A stretch of DNA of 64,000 nucleotides from an uncultured Pelagibacteraceae bacterium. GTDB taxonomy: Bacteria; Pseudomonadota; Alphaproteobacteria; Pelagibacterales; Pelagibacteraceae. The notes below the pieces were generated by a model. The model did no database searches. It saw only the letters and a program-made list of their open reading frames with translations, and had not been told where the DNA came from. The stretch covers positions 1 through 64,000 of the forward strand of contig CACHML010000001.1 of the NCBI GenBank assembly GCA_902580945.1. The letters are read 5' to 3'. Positions 45,173 through 54,100 of the stretch are shown in pieces (position 1 is the first letter of the stretch; each line of letters starts with the position of its first letter). The translations under genes and the position numbers were made by a program.

Positions 45173-45802
45173 TTATTTTGTCACTTCATATAGACCAAGC
45201 CATGCATTTACATCTTTACTAGCAATATAATCAGATTTAAAAAACTCTATTTCTTTCCATTTATTTTCATTTTTTAATTGTTTGATTTTTTTATCAAATC
45301 CATATTCCTCATATATTCCCTCGTTAATAGTGAAACAAATTAGACCTTTATTTTTAGTAATTCTAATAAACTCATCTAATGCAGGTGGTTTTACATGTCC
45401 AAAAGTAAATGTGCCCACACACATTAAAGCATCATATTGATCATCCTTTTCCTTGATTGGTTTATTTAAATCTACTTTATCTAATTTTTTATAAAGGTTA
45501 TTTGGAACCAAATCTAAAAGTTTTTGGGATAGATCGGCACCAAAAAAATTAGTGAAACCATACTTTTTCAATTCTACACCAACCAATCCAGTTCCACATC
45601 CAGCATCATAAATATTAATATCTTTTTCTTTTTGATGTTTATTGAAAACTTCTGCTGTTTCCTTTGGGCCAGTATAATTCCATTCAACCATATCTTTATC
45701 ATATTTATTATCCAAACCCCATTCGTCATAAAAATCCATCACCTCTTTTGTTTCTTTTAGTTTATAAATTGGAACTTTGTTACCTACATCTTTTTGGGCC
45801 AT
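45173..45802 (-). CDS. SAM-dependent class I methyltransferase
   Basis: This 209-residue protein has the SAM-binding motif INIYDAGCGTGLVGVELKKY and resembles WBSCR27/methyltransferase-like proteins (MDFYDEWGLDNKYDKD start). It overlaps the DMGDH-like gene stop by one base and is one base before the Rieske gene. Its small substrate or protein target is unknown. It could generate or consume a methylated osmolyte. Confidence 0.85.
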   Translation of the reverse strand: MAQKDVGNKVPIYKLKETKEVMDFYDEWGLDNKYDKDMVEWNYTGPKETAEVFNKHQKEKDINIYDAGCGTGLVGVELKKYGFTNFFGADLSQKLLDLVPNNLYKKLDKVDLNKPIKEKDDQYDALMCVGTFTFGHVKPPALDEFIRITKNKGLICFTINEGIYEEYGFDKKIKQLKNENKWKEIEFFKSDYIASKDVNAWLGLYEVTK

Positions 45803-48207
45803 TACCCTCTCATTTTTTCTCCACTTGGATCATAAAGTGGTTCTTTGATAATTGAACAATTGAATAAATCACCATTAATTTCTACTTGTATTCCATCTTC
45901 AGATGATAAATTTTTTTGATCTAGATATGAAAAAGCAACACTTTTATTTACAAAATGAGCAAATCCACCTGAAGTTATATACCCAATGCTATTATCTCCC
46001 TTCATTACTGCTTCATTGTTTGTGACATCTATGTCGTTTGTTTGAATTATTAAAGGAACTAATCTATTCGAGCTATTATCTTGTTTAGCTTTTTCTTTAC
46101 CAATAAATTCTTTGTTCCAATTAATGAAACTTTCTAATCCAGTTTCTTTAGCAGTAAAATCAGGTCGATAGTCTAAAGTCCACGCACCCCAATTTTTCTC
46201 TAGTCTCATAGACATTAAAGCTCTTCCACCAAAAGGTTTAATACCAAATTCTTTTCCCGCCTCCATTAACTCCTCATAAAGTTTAATTTGGAAATGTGGC
46301 GCAACATATATTTCATAACCAAGTTCACCCGTGAATGAAATTCGGTTTATAATTGCTGGAACACCTCCAACAAACATTCTTCTTGAGTCTCTAAATCTAA
46401 ATTTTTCATTAGATACATCGTCTCTAACTATTTTTTCTAAAACTTTTCTCGAATTAGGTCCTGCTATAGATATTCCATGAAATTCATCTGATCTATTTTT
46501 ATATTCAACATTAAATTTATCTAAATGGCTTTCAAACCAACGTCTATGCATTTCTTGAGCTGCACCTGAACCAAAAACCATAAATTCGTTTTCATCAAGG
46601 CATGAAACTGTAAGATCGCCACATAATTTTCCTCTATAAGATAACATTGGAGATAACGATATTCTTCCAGGATTTGGAAGCTTACCTGCCATAATATGAT
46701 CTAAAAATTTTCTTGCATCTTTTCCTTTAAATTGATGTTTTGAAAAATTAGCAACTTCAATAAAACCAACATTTTCTCTTACATTAATAACTTCTTTGGA
46801 GACATAATTATGCGATCTAGATCTTTTTATAGTTGGCTCTTCGTATGCATCTTTTTTATCATTTGCAAACCACAAAACATTTTCTAAACCAAAGCTGTCT
46901 CCCATAACCGCTCCTTGTTCTACAAACCGATCATAAAGAGCTGTTGTTTTTTGTTTTCTTCCTTTTGGCAAAGTTTCATTTGGAAATGTCATAATAAATC
47001 TTCGTTCATAATTTTCAGAAGATTTAATTGTTCCGTATTGAGGTGATGCATAATCTCCAAATCTTGCAACATCCATTGCCCAAACATCTATTGATGGTTC
47101 TCCATCAATTATCCATTCAGCAATACATTTTCCAACTCCACCTCCTTGACAAAAACCAGCCATTACTCCCACTGCTACCCAATAATTTTTCATTCCTGGA
47201 ACTGGACCAATTAATGGTGATCCATCAGGTCCAAAAGTAAAAGGCCCATTTACAATATTTTTAATTCCTGCTTTTTCTAACGCTGGCATTCTTTCAAAAC
47301 CTATTGCTAATCTATCTTGGATATTATCTAGTTTTGGTTCTAATAACTCATGACCAAAATTCATAGGTGTTCCTTCAACCTTCCATGGTGTTGATTTTGG
47401 TTCATAAGTTCCAAGAAGCATTCCTTTTCCTTCTTGCCTAAAATAAATGTTTCCTTCAAAATCAGTTCCAATAGGAATTCTTTGATCACCCATTGCTTCA
47501 ATTTCTGGAATAGCTTCAGTGATTAAGTAGTGATGCTCCATTGGTTGAACTGGAAGATTAATTCCTGCAAGCTGGCCAACTTCTCTTGCCCATAAACCTC
47601 CAGCGTTAATAACTATTTCTGCTTTTATATTACCCTTGTCAGTTATAACATCCCAAGTTCCATCCTCTTTTTGTTTTGTGTCTTTTACAACTGTATGTGT
47701 ATAATATTTTCCACCATGAACTTTTGCTGCTTTAGCAAAAGCATAAGTCACACCTGATGGATCTACTTCTCCATCAATAGGATCCCACAATGCTAGAAGG
47801 TATCTTGATGGATCAATTAAAGGATTTTTCTTTTTTACTTCCTCTAAAGAAACAAACTCTTGGTCAAGACCCATATATCTTGCTTTAGACCTCTCTCTTT
47901 TTAAATAATCCGCCCAAACATCATTTGAAGCCAAATAAAATCCCCCACTTGATTTGAATCCAACTGAATGGCCAGACTCTTTTTCAATTTCTTTGTACAA
48001 TCCGATTGTATAAGCCATCATTCTAGAAATATTTGGGTCAGATGAAATCACATGTACATTTCCAGCTGCATGCCAAGAGGATCCAGATGTGAGTTCATTT
48101 CTTTCAAGAAGAATACAATCTTTTAAACCAAACTTTGATAAATGATAAAGAATGGAACAGCCTACTACGCCGCCACCTATGATGACTACTTTTGCATGAT
48201 TTTGCAT
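45802..48207 (-). CDS. FAD-dependent demethylating dehydrogenase with GcvT domains (DMGDH-like), copy 3
   Basis: This 801-residue protein has VVIIGGGVVGCSILYHLSKF, the flavin-linking motif SSWHAAGNVHVI, and GcvT-half marks FTGELGYEIYVAPHFQ and ALMSMRLEKNWGAW. It follows the BHMT gene by one base. BHMT makes dimethylglycine, so copy 3 is the best candidate for dimethylglycine dehydrogenase in the window. Electrons would go to the ETF proteins at the end of the same run. Confidence 0.92.
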   Translation of the reverse strand: MQNHAKVVIIGGGVVGCSILYHLSKFGLKDCILLERNELTSGSSWHAAGNVHVISSDPNISRMMAYTIGLYKEIEKESGHSVGFKSSGGFYLASNDVWADYLKRERSKARYMGLDQEFVSLEEVKKKNPLIDPSRYLLALWDPIDGEVDPSGVTYAFAKAAKVHGGKYYTHTVVKDTKQKEDGTWDVITDKGNIKAEIVINAGGLWAREVGQLAGINLPVQPMEHHYLITEAIPEIEAMGDQRIPIGTDFEGNIYFRQEGKGMLLGTYEPKSTPWKVEGTPMNFGHELLEPKLDNIQDRLAIGFERMPALEKAGIKNIVNGPFTFGPDGSPLIGPVPGMKNYWVAVGVMAGFCQGGGVGKCIAEWIIDGEPSIDVWAMDVARFGDYASPQYGTIKSSENYERRFIMTFPNETLPKGRKQKTTALYDRFVEQGAVMGDSFGLENVLWFANDKKDAYEEPTIKRSRSHNYVSKEVINVRENVGFIEVANFSKHQFKGKDARKFLDHIMAGKLPNPGRISLSPMLSYRGKLCGDLTVSCLDENEFMVFGSGAAQEMHRRWFESHLDKFNVEYKNRSDEFHGISIAGPNSRKVLEKIVRDDVSNEKFRFRDSRRMFVGGVPAIINRISFTGELGYEIYVAPHFQIKLYEELMEAGKEFGIKPFGGRALMSMRLEKNWGAWTLDYRPDFTAKETGLESFINWNKEFIGKEKAKQDNSSNRLVPLIIQTNDIDVTNNEAVMKGDNSIGYITSGGFAHFVNKSVAFSYLDQKNLSSEDGIQVEINGDLFNCSIIKEPLYDPSGEKMRG

Positions 48208-48208
48208 G

Positions 48209-49249
48209 TTAGTATTTTATTTCTTTATTGACGTCTTTCAATGTCTTGTCTGTCCCATGGTGAAAATGTTTAGTCATATCTGGCATGTACTTCATGGCAA
48301 TTGGTTTTTTACCAACTGCAACAGCCATTTCTCTAACATGATGAGCTTCAGCACCACAACAAATACCGATTAAATTAATTTTTTCTTTAAGACATTCTTT
48401 TGCAAATTCAGCCATTTCAAATCTGTTACAATATAAATTATCTAGAGCAACAGGGAATGCATTTCCTCCAGGAATGCAGTCACATCCGTGATCTGTTTGA
48501 TTCAAAAATCCTGGTTCTTCCTCTGTTGTTCTATATGGAACAGGAAGACCTGCAACATGACAGGAAACTTTTTTTCTTATTTTTTTTAAAAGTTTCATGG
48601 TCATTTCTGGACCTCTGTAACAATTCAAACCAACAACATCAGCACCAAGATCTTCAATTATTTTACATGCATCTTCAGCAGTGTGGCCATCTCTTGTCAA
48701 ATCACCACGAGGTATTGCATAATTGGCAACTGCAATCAAACCTTCATCCTTAATTGCTTTTAAAGCTATCTTCATTTCATCTACCCAATTAATTGTTTCT
48801 GCGACTACAAAGTCAACTCCTGCCTCTTTTGCCCAAAGCACTTGCTCTTCGTACATCTTTTGACATTCTTTGAATGAGTTTTTGTCTTTTGGATCAAAAA
48901 TATTTGTATTAGCAACATCTCCACAAACCATTAAATCTAAATCTTTAAATTCTTTCGCAGCATCCTTTGCAATTTTAAGTGCATTTTTTTGCATCGGCTC
49001 TAGCAAATGTTCTTTTCCAATAATTCTTAATTTCTCTCTATGTCCATAATAGGTGAAAGCTTGAACAATATCTGAACCAGCTCTAATAAATTCTCTATGT
49101 AATTGTGTAACTACATCAGGATGTTCTAGCACTACTTCTGGCACAAATGGACCTGCAGAAAGATATCCTCTCCTTTCCATCGCAAATAAATATCCCTCTG
49201 CGAATATTACGGGACCCTCATCTAATCTTGATAATAAATTTTTATTCAT
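48209..49249 (-). CDS. bhmT: Betaine-homocysteine S-methyltransferase
   Basis: This 346-residue zinc enzyme moves a methyl group from glycine betaine to homocysteine, yielding dimethylglycine and methionine. Zinc-ligand cysteines are C210 (VGLNCYRGPEM) and C297/C298 (GICCGAEAHH). The N-terminal half shows FAEGYLFAMERRGYLSAGPF and VVAETINWVDEMK. It is the first gene of the long minus-strand run and diverges from the betaine-type transporter genes. A DMSP-using paralogue cannot be excluded. Confidence 0.9.
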   Translation of the reverse strand: MNKNLLSRLDEGPVIFAEGYLFAMERRGYLSAGPFVPEVVLEHPDVVTQLHREFIRAGSDIVQAFTYYGHREKLRIIGKEHLLEPMQKNALKIAKDAAKEFKDLDLMVCGDVANTNIFDPKDKNSFKECQKMYEEQVLWAKEAGVDFVVAETINWVDEMKIALKAIKDEGLIAVANYAIPRGDLTRDGHTAEDACKIIEDLGADVVGLNCYRGPEMTMKLLKKIRKKVSCHVAGLPVPYRTTEEEPGFLNQTDHGCDCIPGGNAFPVALDNLYCNRFEMAEFAKECLKEKINLIGICCGAEAHHVREMAVAVGKKPIAMKYMPDMTKHFHHGTDKTLKDVNKEIKY

Positions 49250-49408
49250 ATTTATTTAATAATTTATTTCTAAATAATTTATTTAATAATTTATTTCTAA
49301 AGAAAGAGAGTATAAAGACAATTTTAACACAACTCAAAGTTGAAACTAGTTTGCAATTTTTCCATCTATATGTTCTGATGATTTATAATTAATTAATTAG
49401 GAGAAATA
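49250..49408. promoter_or_regulatory. Divergent promoter region between bhmT and proX
   Basis: These 159 bases start both the 16-gene minus-strand run and the proX-proW run. On the plus strand an AGGAG site (about 49400) precedes the proX ATG. On the minus side the leader of bhmT holds a tandem repeat. I searched for a SAM-type riboswitch fold and did not find a convincing one. Confidence 0.5.
49252..49300. repeat. 27-base tandem repeat, 1.8 copies
   Basis: The 22-base unit TTATTTAATAATTTATTTCT plus AA occurs at 49252-49273 and again, identical, at 49279-49300 with a five-base spacer. It lies in the bhmT leader. It may be simple AT slippage or a spaced binding site. Confidence 0.7.
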
Positions 49409-50419
49409 ATGAAAATCAAAAAATTACTTCTATCTGCTGCTGTAATATTTGGACTAACTTCTTTTGGAAGTGTTGCCAACGCAGCTTGTGGGAACATAAC
49501 TATCGCTAATATGAACTGGGCTTCAGCAAACTTCATGGCTGAAGTTGACAAAATCATATTAGAAGAAGGTTACGGATGTTCTGTTGAATTGGTGCCAGGT
49601 GCAACAATGCCTACATTTACATCTATGCAAGAAAAAGGTGAGCCAGATGTTGCTCCAGAATTTTGGGCTAACGCTGCAATCATTGCTTTAAATAAAGCAG
49701 TTGATGAAGGAAAAATGCACTCACTTAATAAAGCACCTATTACTGGTTTAGGTGAAGGATGGTGGGTGTTACCTGCTACTTTAGAAAAACATCCTGAACT
49801 TACAACTGCTGAAGCAATTTTGGCAAGACCGGATCTATTTCCTCATCCAGAGGATCCATCAAAAGGTGGGTTTCATATTTGTCCTCCAGGATGGAACTGT
49901 GAACTAAGTAATAGAAATCTTTACAAAGCTTTTGACATGGAAGCAAAAGGTTGGGCTATTGTTGAAACAGGTTCTGCTGCAGGATTAGATGGATCAATTG
50001 CTAAAGCTGCTGAAAGAGGTGAAAACTGGTTTGGTTACTATTGGTCACCAACAGCTATCATTGGTAAATATGATATGAGAGCTGTGGACATGGGAGCTTG
50101 GGGTGGAAAAGATAACTGGGATAAATGTATAGTTTTACCAGAACAAGAATGTGGAGACCCTAAAGCAACTTCATGGACAAAATCTGAAGTTTACACAATC
50201 GTAACTGACAATTTCAAAAATACAGCTGGAAGTGCTGGTATGGATTATTTCAAAAAAAGAACTTATCCAGGTCCAGTAATGAACGGTATGTTAGTTTGGA
50301 TGGGTGAAAACCAAGCAGAGGGTGCTGATGCTGCAATTGAATTCCTAACAAACCAAGAAGATGTTTGGTCTAAGTGGGTTTCAAGTGAAGCTGCTGCAAA
50401 AATAAAAAAAGCACTTTAA
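49409..50419 (+). CDS. proX: Glycine betaine/proline-type ABC transporter substrate-binding protein
   Basis: This 336-residue protein has a signal peptide (LLLSAAVIFGLTSFGSVANA). The mature start ACGNITIANMNWASANFMAE is typical of ProX/OpuAC proteins. Aromatic box candidates include ITIANMNWASAN, PEFWANA, EGWWVLP and FGYYWSP, fitting a quaternary ammonium or sulfonium ligand. It is divergent from bhmT, so glycine betaine or DMSP are likely ligands. A strong ribosome site (AGGAG) precedes the ATG. Confidence 0.9.
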   Translation: MKIKKLLLSAAVIFGLTSFGSVANAACGNITIANMNWASANFMAEVDKIILEEGYGCSVELVPGATMPTFTSMQEKGEPDVAPEFWANAAIIALNKAVDEGKMHSLNKAPITGLGEGWWVLPATLEKHPELTTAEAILARPDLFPHPEDPSKGGFHICPPGWNCELSNRNLYKAFDMEAKGWAIVETGSAAGLDGSIAKAAERGENWFGYYWSPTAIIGKYDMRAVDMGAWGGKDNWDKCIVLPEQECGDPKATSWTKSEVYTIVTDNFKNTAGSAGMDYFKKRTYPGPVMNGMLVWMGENQAEGADAAIEFLTNQEDVWSKWVSSEAAAKIKKAL

Positions 50420-50434
50420 TAAAATAAAATATTG

Positions 50435-50460
50435 CCAAACCCACTCTTTAGTGGGTTTGG
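50435..50460 (+). terminator. Intra-operon hairpin between proX and proW
   Basis: CCAAACCCACT (50435-50445) pairs perfectly with AGTGGGTTTGG (50450-50460) around loop CTTT. Only weak T follows. It lies between the proX stop and the proW start and probably sets binding protein above permease level. Confidence 0.75.
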
Positions 50461-50472
50461 TTGTGTAAAATT

Positions 50473-51357
50473 ATGGATTTCTTTAATAAAATTCCTGTAA
50501 TGGATCGAACAGCTTTAAGAGAGCTTAAAAAAGGAATAGACTCTAGTTTTAAAGAATTTTCAAGAGCCTATGGAGATGGAATTGAAGGTTTTTTTGATCC
50601 ACTTTTGCATTTTTTAATTTGGTTGGAAAAATTATTAGTCAATAGTCCTTGGCCATTAGTAATAGGTGTATTTGCTTTGTTGGCATGGATTGGATCAAGA
50701 AGTATTAAACTGGTAATAGGTACAATAGTTTGTTTTATGATTATTGGTTATTTTGGAATGTGGAAAAACTGTATGGCAACAGTTGCTATCATTTCTGTAT
50801 CAACACTAGTTTGTATTGTAGTCGGTATTCCAATTGGTGTGTTAATGTCTAAATCAAGCAGAGCAGAAAAAGCAATTTTACCCGTTTTGGATATGATGCA
50901 AACTATTCCAAGTTTTGTTTATTTAATTCCTATAATTATGCTTTTAGGTATTGGAAAAGTGCCTGGTTTATTGGCAGTTTGTATTTATGCTTTACCGCCG
51001 GTAGTAAGGCTGACAAATCTTGGAATAAGAGAAGTAGATAAAGAAACACTTGAGGCAAGTGAGGCTTTTGGTGCAACTCCAATGCAAAAATTAAAATCTG
51101 TACAAATACCATTGTCGTTACCAACAATTTTTGCTGGAATTAACCAAACAATTATGATGGCGTTGGCTATGGTAGTTATCGCATCAATGATAGGTGTTAA
51201 AGGGCTTGGAGTTCCTATTTTACAAGCTATTTCTAATCAATATTTAGCACTTGGAATGATGAATGGTTTGGCAATAGTAGCTCTAGCAATCATCTTTGAC
51301 AGAGTTACACAGCAGTATGGTCAAAGAATTCAAAAACACAGAGGTCAGAAAAAATAA
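50473..51357 (+). CDS. proW: Glycine betaine/proline-type ABC transporter permease
   Basis: This protein of about 294 residues has several membrane helices and the BPD_transp_1 EAA segment KETLEASEAFGATPMQKLKS followed by VQIPLSLPTIFAGIN. I take the ATG at 50473. The frame from TTG 50461 would begin inside the hairpin tail. No ProV ATPase gene follows, so the ATPase must be elsewhere. The next gene is MTHFR-like, 62 bases on. Confidence 0.92.
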   Translation: MDFFNKIPVMDRTALRELKKGIDSSFKEFSRAYGDGIEGFFDPLLHFLIWLEKLLVNSPWPLVIGVFALLAWIGSRSIKLVIGTIVCFMIIGYFGMWKNCMATVAIISVSTLVCIVVGIPIGVLMSKSSRAEKAILPVLDMMQTIPSFVYLIPIIMLLGIGKVPGLLAVCIYALPPVVRLTNLGIREVDKETLEASEAFGATPMQKLKSVQIPLSLPTIFAGINQTIMMALAMVVIASMIGVKGLGVPILQAISNQYLALGMMNGLAIVALAIIFDRVTQQYGQRIQKHRGQKK

Positions 51358-51419
51358 CCCTGACACTTTGATCTAATATTTTTCTAGACAGTTATTTTAA
51401 AATAAATAATTATTCATTA

Positions 51420-52148
51420 ATGAATTTTTCATTAGAAATTGGACCTCACACTGATCTTGATACTTTACCAAGTGTGAAAGATGTATATGTCACAATGCTA
51501 CCTGGAGGTGATTATAGGGAGACTGCTGACAAGTCTGGAGATTTGGTAAAAAAAGGTTTTAACCCAGTTCCTCATTTTCCAGCTAGATCAATTAATAGCG
51601 AAAGTGAATTAAAAGAGTATGTTTTAAGATGTAAAGATTTAGGTGTAAAACAAGTTCTTGTTATTGGAGGTAGTCGTGAACCAATTGGAAAATTTGATAG
51701 CTCCTATCAGATATTAGAAACAGGATATTTTGATGGGATTAAGATCGGAATTGCTGGACATCCAGAGGGGAGTCCTGATATATCCGATTCAGATTTAGAA
51801 AAAGCTATGATAGATAAAAAGCCTTATGCTGATTATATTGTTACTCAATGGTTACTTGATGCTCAGCCTATTGTAGATTTTATTTCTAAACAAACGATAC
51901 CAGTTCATGTTGGAATAACTGGGCCAATGAAAATTTCAAGCTTAATAAAGTTTGCAAATATTGTAGGGGCAAAAAATTCCATTAACTTTCTTAAATCTAA
52001 TTTTACTAAGGCATTAGATTTATTGAAACCTAAAGACCCTAATGATCTAATTGGGAAAGTTAAATCGCATACTGATTATTTTCACATTTATACATTCGGC
52101 GGCTTGAAGGAAACAAACAAGTGGTTGAAGGAGAATAACTATGTCTAA
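51420..52148 (+). CDS. Methylenetetrahydrofolate reductase-like protein (MetF fold, short)
   Basis: This 242-residue protein is shorter than MetF (about 290). It has the MetF-like barrel segments KQVLVIGGSREP, KIGIAGHPEGSPDI and DYIVTQWLLDAQPIVDF. It overlaps the DmdA-like gene by eight bases, so the pair is co-translated. Probable job: oxidising 5-methyl-THF made by the partner to methylene-THF, or the reverse. Cofactor use is unverified. Confidence 0.85.
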   Translation: MNFSLEIGPHTDLDTLPSVKDVYVTMLPGGDYRETADKSGDLVKKGFNPVPHFPARSINSESELKEYVLRCKDLGVKQVLVIGGSREPIGKFDSSYQILETGYFDGIKIGIAGHPEGSPDISDSDLEKAMIDKKPYADYIVTQWLLDAQPIVDFISKQTIPVHVGITGPMKISSLIKFANIVGAKNSINFLKSNFTKALDLLKPKDPNDLIGKVKSHTDYFHIYTFGGLKETNKWLKENNYV

Positions 52149-53499
52149 AGAATTTGACTATAGTAAGCTAAGACACGTAACATCAGTAGATCAATCTGAT
52201 AGAAAAGTGCCTTATAATTTAAGACAAAGCGGACCAACAAAAGTTGAAATGTTAATTTCAACACGTGTAAGAAAATCACCATACTGGCATTTATCAATGC
52301 AAGCTGGTTGTTGGAGAGCAACTGTATATAATCGTATTTACCATCCAAGAGGGTATGTAAAACCTGAAGATGGAGGTGCAATGGTTGAGTACGATGCAAT
52401 TGTTAATCATGTAACAATGTGGAATGTTGCAGTTGAAAGACAAATTAGAGTGAAGGGCCCAGATGCAGAAAAATTTGTAGACTATGTAATTACAAGAGAT
52501 GCTACAAAAATTTCTCCGATGAGAGCAAGATATGTAATTCTTTGTAATGCATATGGCGGCGTTTTAAATGATCCTATACTTTTAAGAATATCAAAAGACG
52601 AATTTTGGTTTAGTTTGTCTGATAGTGATATAGGTCTTTATTTACAGGGTGTAAACTCCGATGAAAGATTTAATGTAGAAATTGATGAAATAGATGTAAG
52701 TCCTGTTCAAATTCAAGGACCAAAATCTAAAGCGTTGATGAAAGATTTATGTGGAGATCAGGTTGATTTTGACAATATGCCTTTCTATGGTTTAGCTGAG
52801 GCTAAAGTTGGTGGAAGAAGTTGCGTAATATCACAATCAGGTTTTTCAGGAGAAGCAGGTTATGAAATATATTTAAGAGAATGCACTTTATACGCTGAAG
52901 ATATGTGGAATGCAGTTCTTGAAGCAGGTAAAAAACATAGCTTAATGGTAATTGCTCCAGCTCACCACAGAAGAATCCAAGCTGGCATTCTCTCTTGGGG
53001 GCAAGATATGGACAATCAACATAACCCATTCCAATGTAATTTAGGTTATCAAGTTTCATTATCAGGTAAAGGAGAGTGGAATAAGAAGGCAGATTATGTT
53101 GGAAAAAAAGCTCTTGAAAAAATGAAAGCTGATTTAAAAGCTGGACATAAACCTTATAAACTTCAATTGGTTGGACTAGAATTAGGTGGAAAGCCAATTG
53201 AGGAATACGCTCCTGATTTTTGGTTAATTTCAGATGAAGGTGGTGGAGAGCCAATTGGGTTTATTACTTCGCCATGGTATCACCCTGAAAAAAAACAAAA
53301 TATTGCAATGGGTTATGTGCCATTCGATGGAACTCTGAATGCTAATGGTTTTCCAAAAGGAAAAATAGGAACAAAATTTAAAGTTCATTTACCTGAAAAG
53401 TATTCAGAAACTCCAGGAAAACCAGTTGATGCTGTTGTTGTTGATATACCATTCAAAGAATCTTACAACGCAAACACCAGAGAAGTTGTAAAAGGATAA
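52141..53499 (+). CDS. DmdA/LigM-like tetrahydrofolate-dependent O-, S- or N-demethylase
   Basis: This 452-residue GcvT-family protein shows a DmdA-like core: HVTMWNVAVERQIRVKGPDA, SGFSGEAGYEIYL at residue 233 onward, and RRIQAGILSWGQDMDNQHNP. DmdA of SAR11, as I remember it, is about 369 residues with SGW where this has SGF (residues 233-235), and this one has an 80-residue extra stretch. Hence a relative with another methyl donor, such as a methoxylated aromatic (LigM) or a betaine, is as likely as DMSP. The MTHFR-like partner and ProXW fit THF-linked osmolyte demethylation. Confidence 0.85.
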   Translation: MSKEFDYSKLRHVTSVDQSDRKVPYNLRQSGPTKVEMLISTRVRKSPYWHLSMQAGCWRATVYNRIYHPRGYVKPEDGGAMVEYDAIVNHVTMWNVAVERQIRVKGPDAEKFVDYVITRDATKISPMRARYVILCNAYGGVLNDPILLRISKDEFWFSLSDSDIGLYLQGVNSDERFNVEIDEIDVSPVQIQGPKSKALMKDLCGDQVDFDNMPFYGLAEAKVGGRSCVISQSGFSGEAGYEIYLRECTLYAEDMWNAVLEAGKKHSLMVIAPAHHRRIQAGILSWGQDMDNQHNPFQCNLGYQVSLSGKGEWNKKADYVGKKALEKMKADLKAGHKPYKLQLVGLELGGKPIEEYAPDFWLISDEGGGEPIGFITSPWYHPEKKQNIAMGYVPFDGTLNANGFPKGKIGTKFKVHLPEKYSETPGKPVDAVVVDIPFKESYNANTREVVKG

Positions 53500-53500
53500 A

Positions 53501-53527
53501 CTTATGGGGAGTTTTCCTCCCCTTAAG
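53501..53527 (+). terminator. Stem-loop after the DmdA-like gene
   Basis: GGGGAG (53506-53511) pairs with CTCCCC (53517-53522) around loop TTTTC. With one mismatch the stem extends to CTTA and TAAG. It lies two bases after the stop. No T-run follows, so it may be a 3' end protector. Confidence 0.55.
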
Positions 53528-53533
53528 AAAATT

Positions 53534-54100
53534 ATGTCAGAGTTTTTAAGAATAATTTTTCAAATTATATCAATAAAAAAAGAGTTCTTTAAAAATAATA
53601 AAAATTTTGGAGAGGCTTCAATTTATTTTGCAATTTTAATAATTATAATTACTGGTCTCTTAAATTTAATTCCACAGAAATCATTATTTGAGGTTATTAA
53701 TCTAAATTACAATATAGGAATAATAAAAGGACCATCATTGAGAAATGTTGTTTTTTTCTCAGTTTTATTTTGGATTATAAAATCATTTTATATATATTTT
53801 GTTGGAGTAATTGTTTTTCCAAATAAAAAAACTAATTGTAATTTTAGAAAAATTTTAATTTTAATTGGATATGCTAATGCACCAATGATATTTAATTTTT
53901 TAATTTTTACTCCATCTTTATTATTTTTAGCAATTATTACTTACATTTGGTATAATATATCTTTAATAGTGGGTCTTAATATTATTTTAAATTACAATAA
54001 TATAATCAAATCTACGCTAGTTGTTCTCTCCCCAATAATAATTCTTTTAATTTATATTTTTTCAACCCAAGTCCAAATAACTCCAGGAATAATTAGTTAA
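53534..54100 (+). CDS. Yip1-like polytopic membrane protein
   Basis: From the ATG at 53534 this is a 188-residue protein with about five hydrophobic segments and a Yip1-like layout (IILIIIITGLLNLI-type helices, ILIGYANAPMIFNFLIF). The frame to 53504 begins inside the stem-loop and is unlikely. Function unknown. Its last codons overlap the convergent 53-residue gene by four bases. Confidence 0.72.
   Translation: MSEFLRIIFQIISIKKEFFKNNKNFGEASIYFAILIIIITGLLNLIPQKSLFEVINLNYNIGIIKGPSLRNVVFFSVLFWIIKSFYIYFVGVIVFPNKKTNCNFRKILILIGYANAPMIFNFLIFTPSLLFLAIITYIWYNISLIVGLNIILNYNNIIKSTLVVLSPIIILLIYIFSTQVQITPGIIS

Noticed and set aside
48400-48753. 117-residue plus-strand frame inside bhmT
   Set aside because: It is antisense to a gene with clear zinc-site residues, has low-complexity Leu/Gln/His composition and no ribosome site.
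49252-49300. Possible CRISPR-like repeats
   Set aside because: Only two copies with a five-base spacer, no cas genes, AT-only sequence.
49250-49408. SAM-type riboswitch before bhmT
   Set aside because: No pseudoknot-like or conserved-loop arrangement was found; the leader is mostly AT repeat.
52141-53499. True DMSP demethylase dmdA
   Set aside because: Longer than DmdA, with a Trp to Phe change near the pocket and similarity to LigM-like proteins, so the symbol was not assigned.
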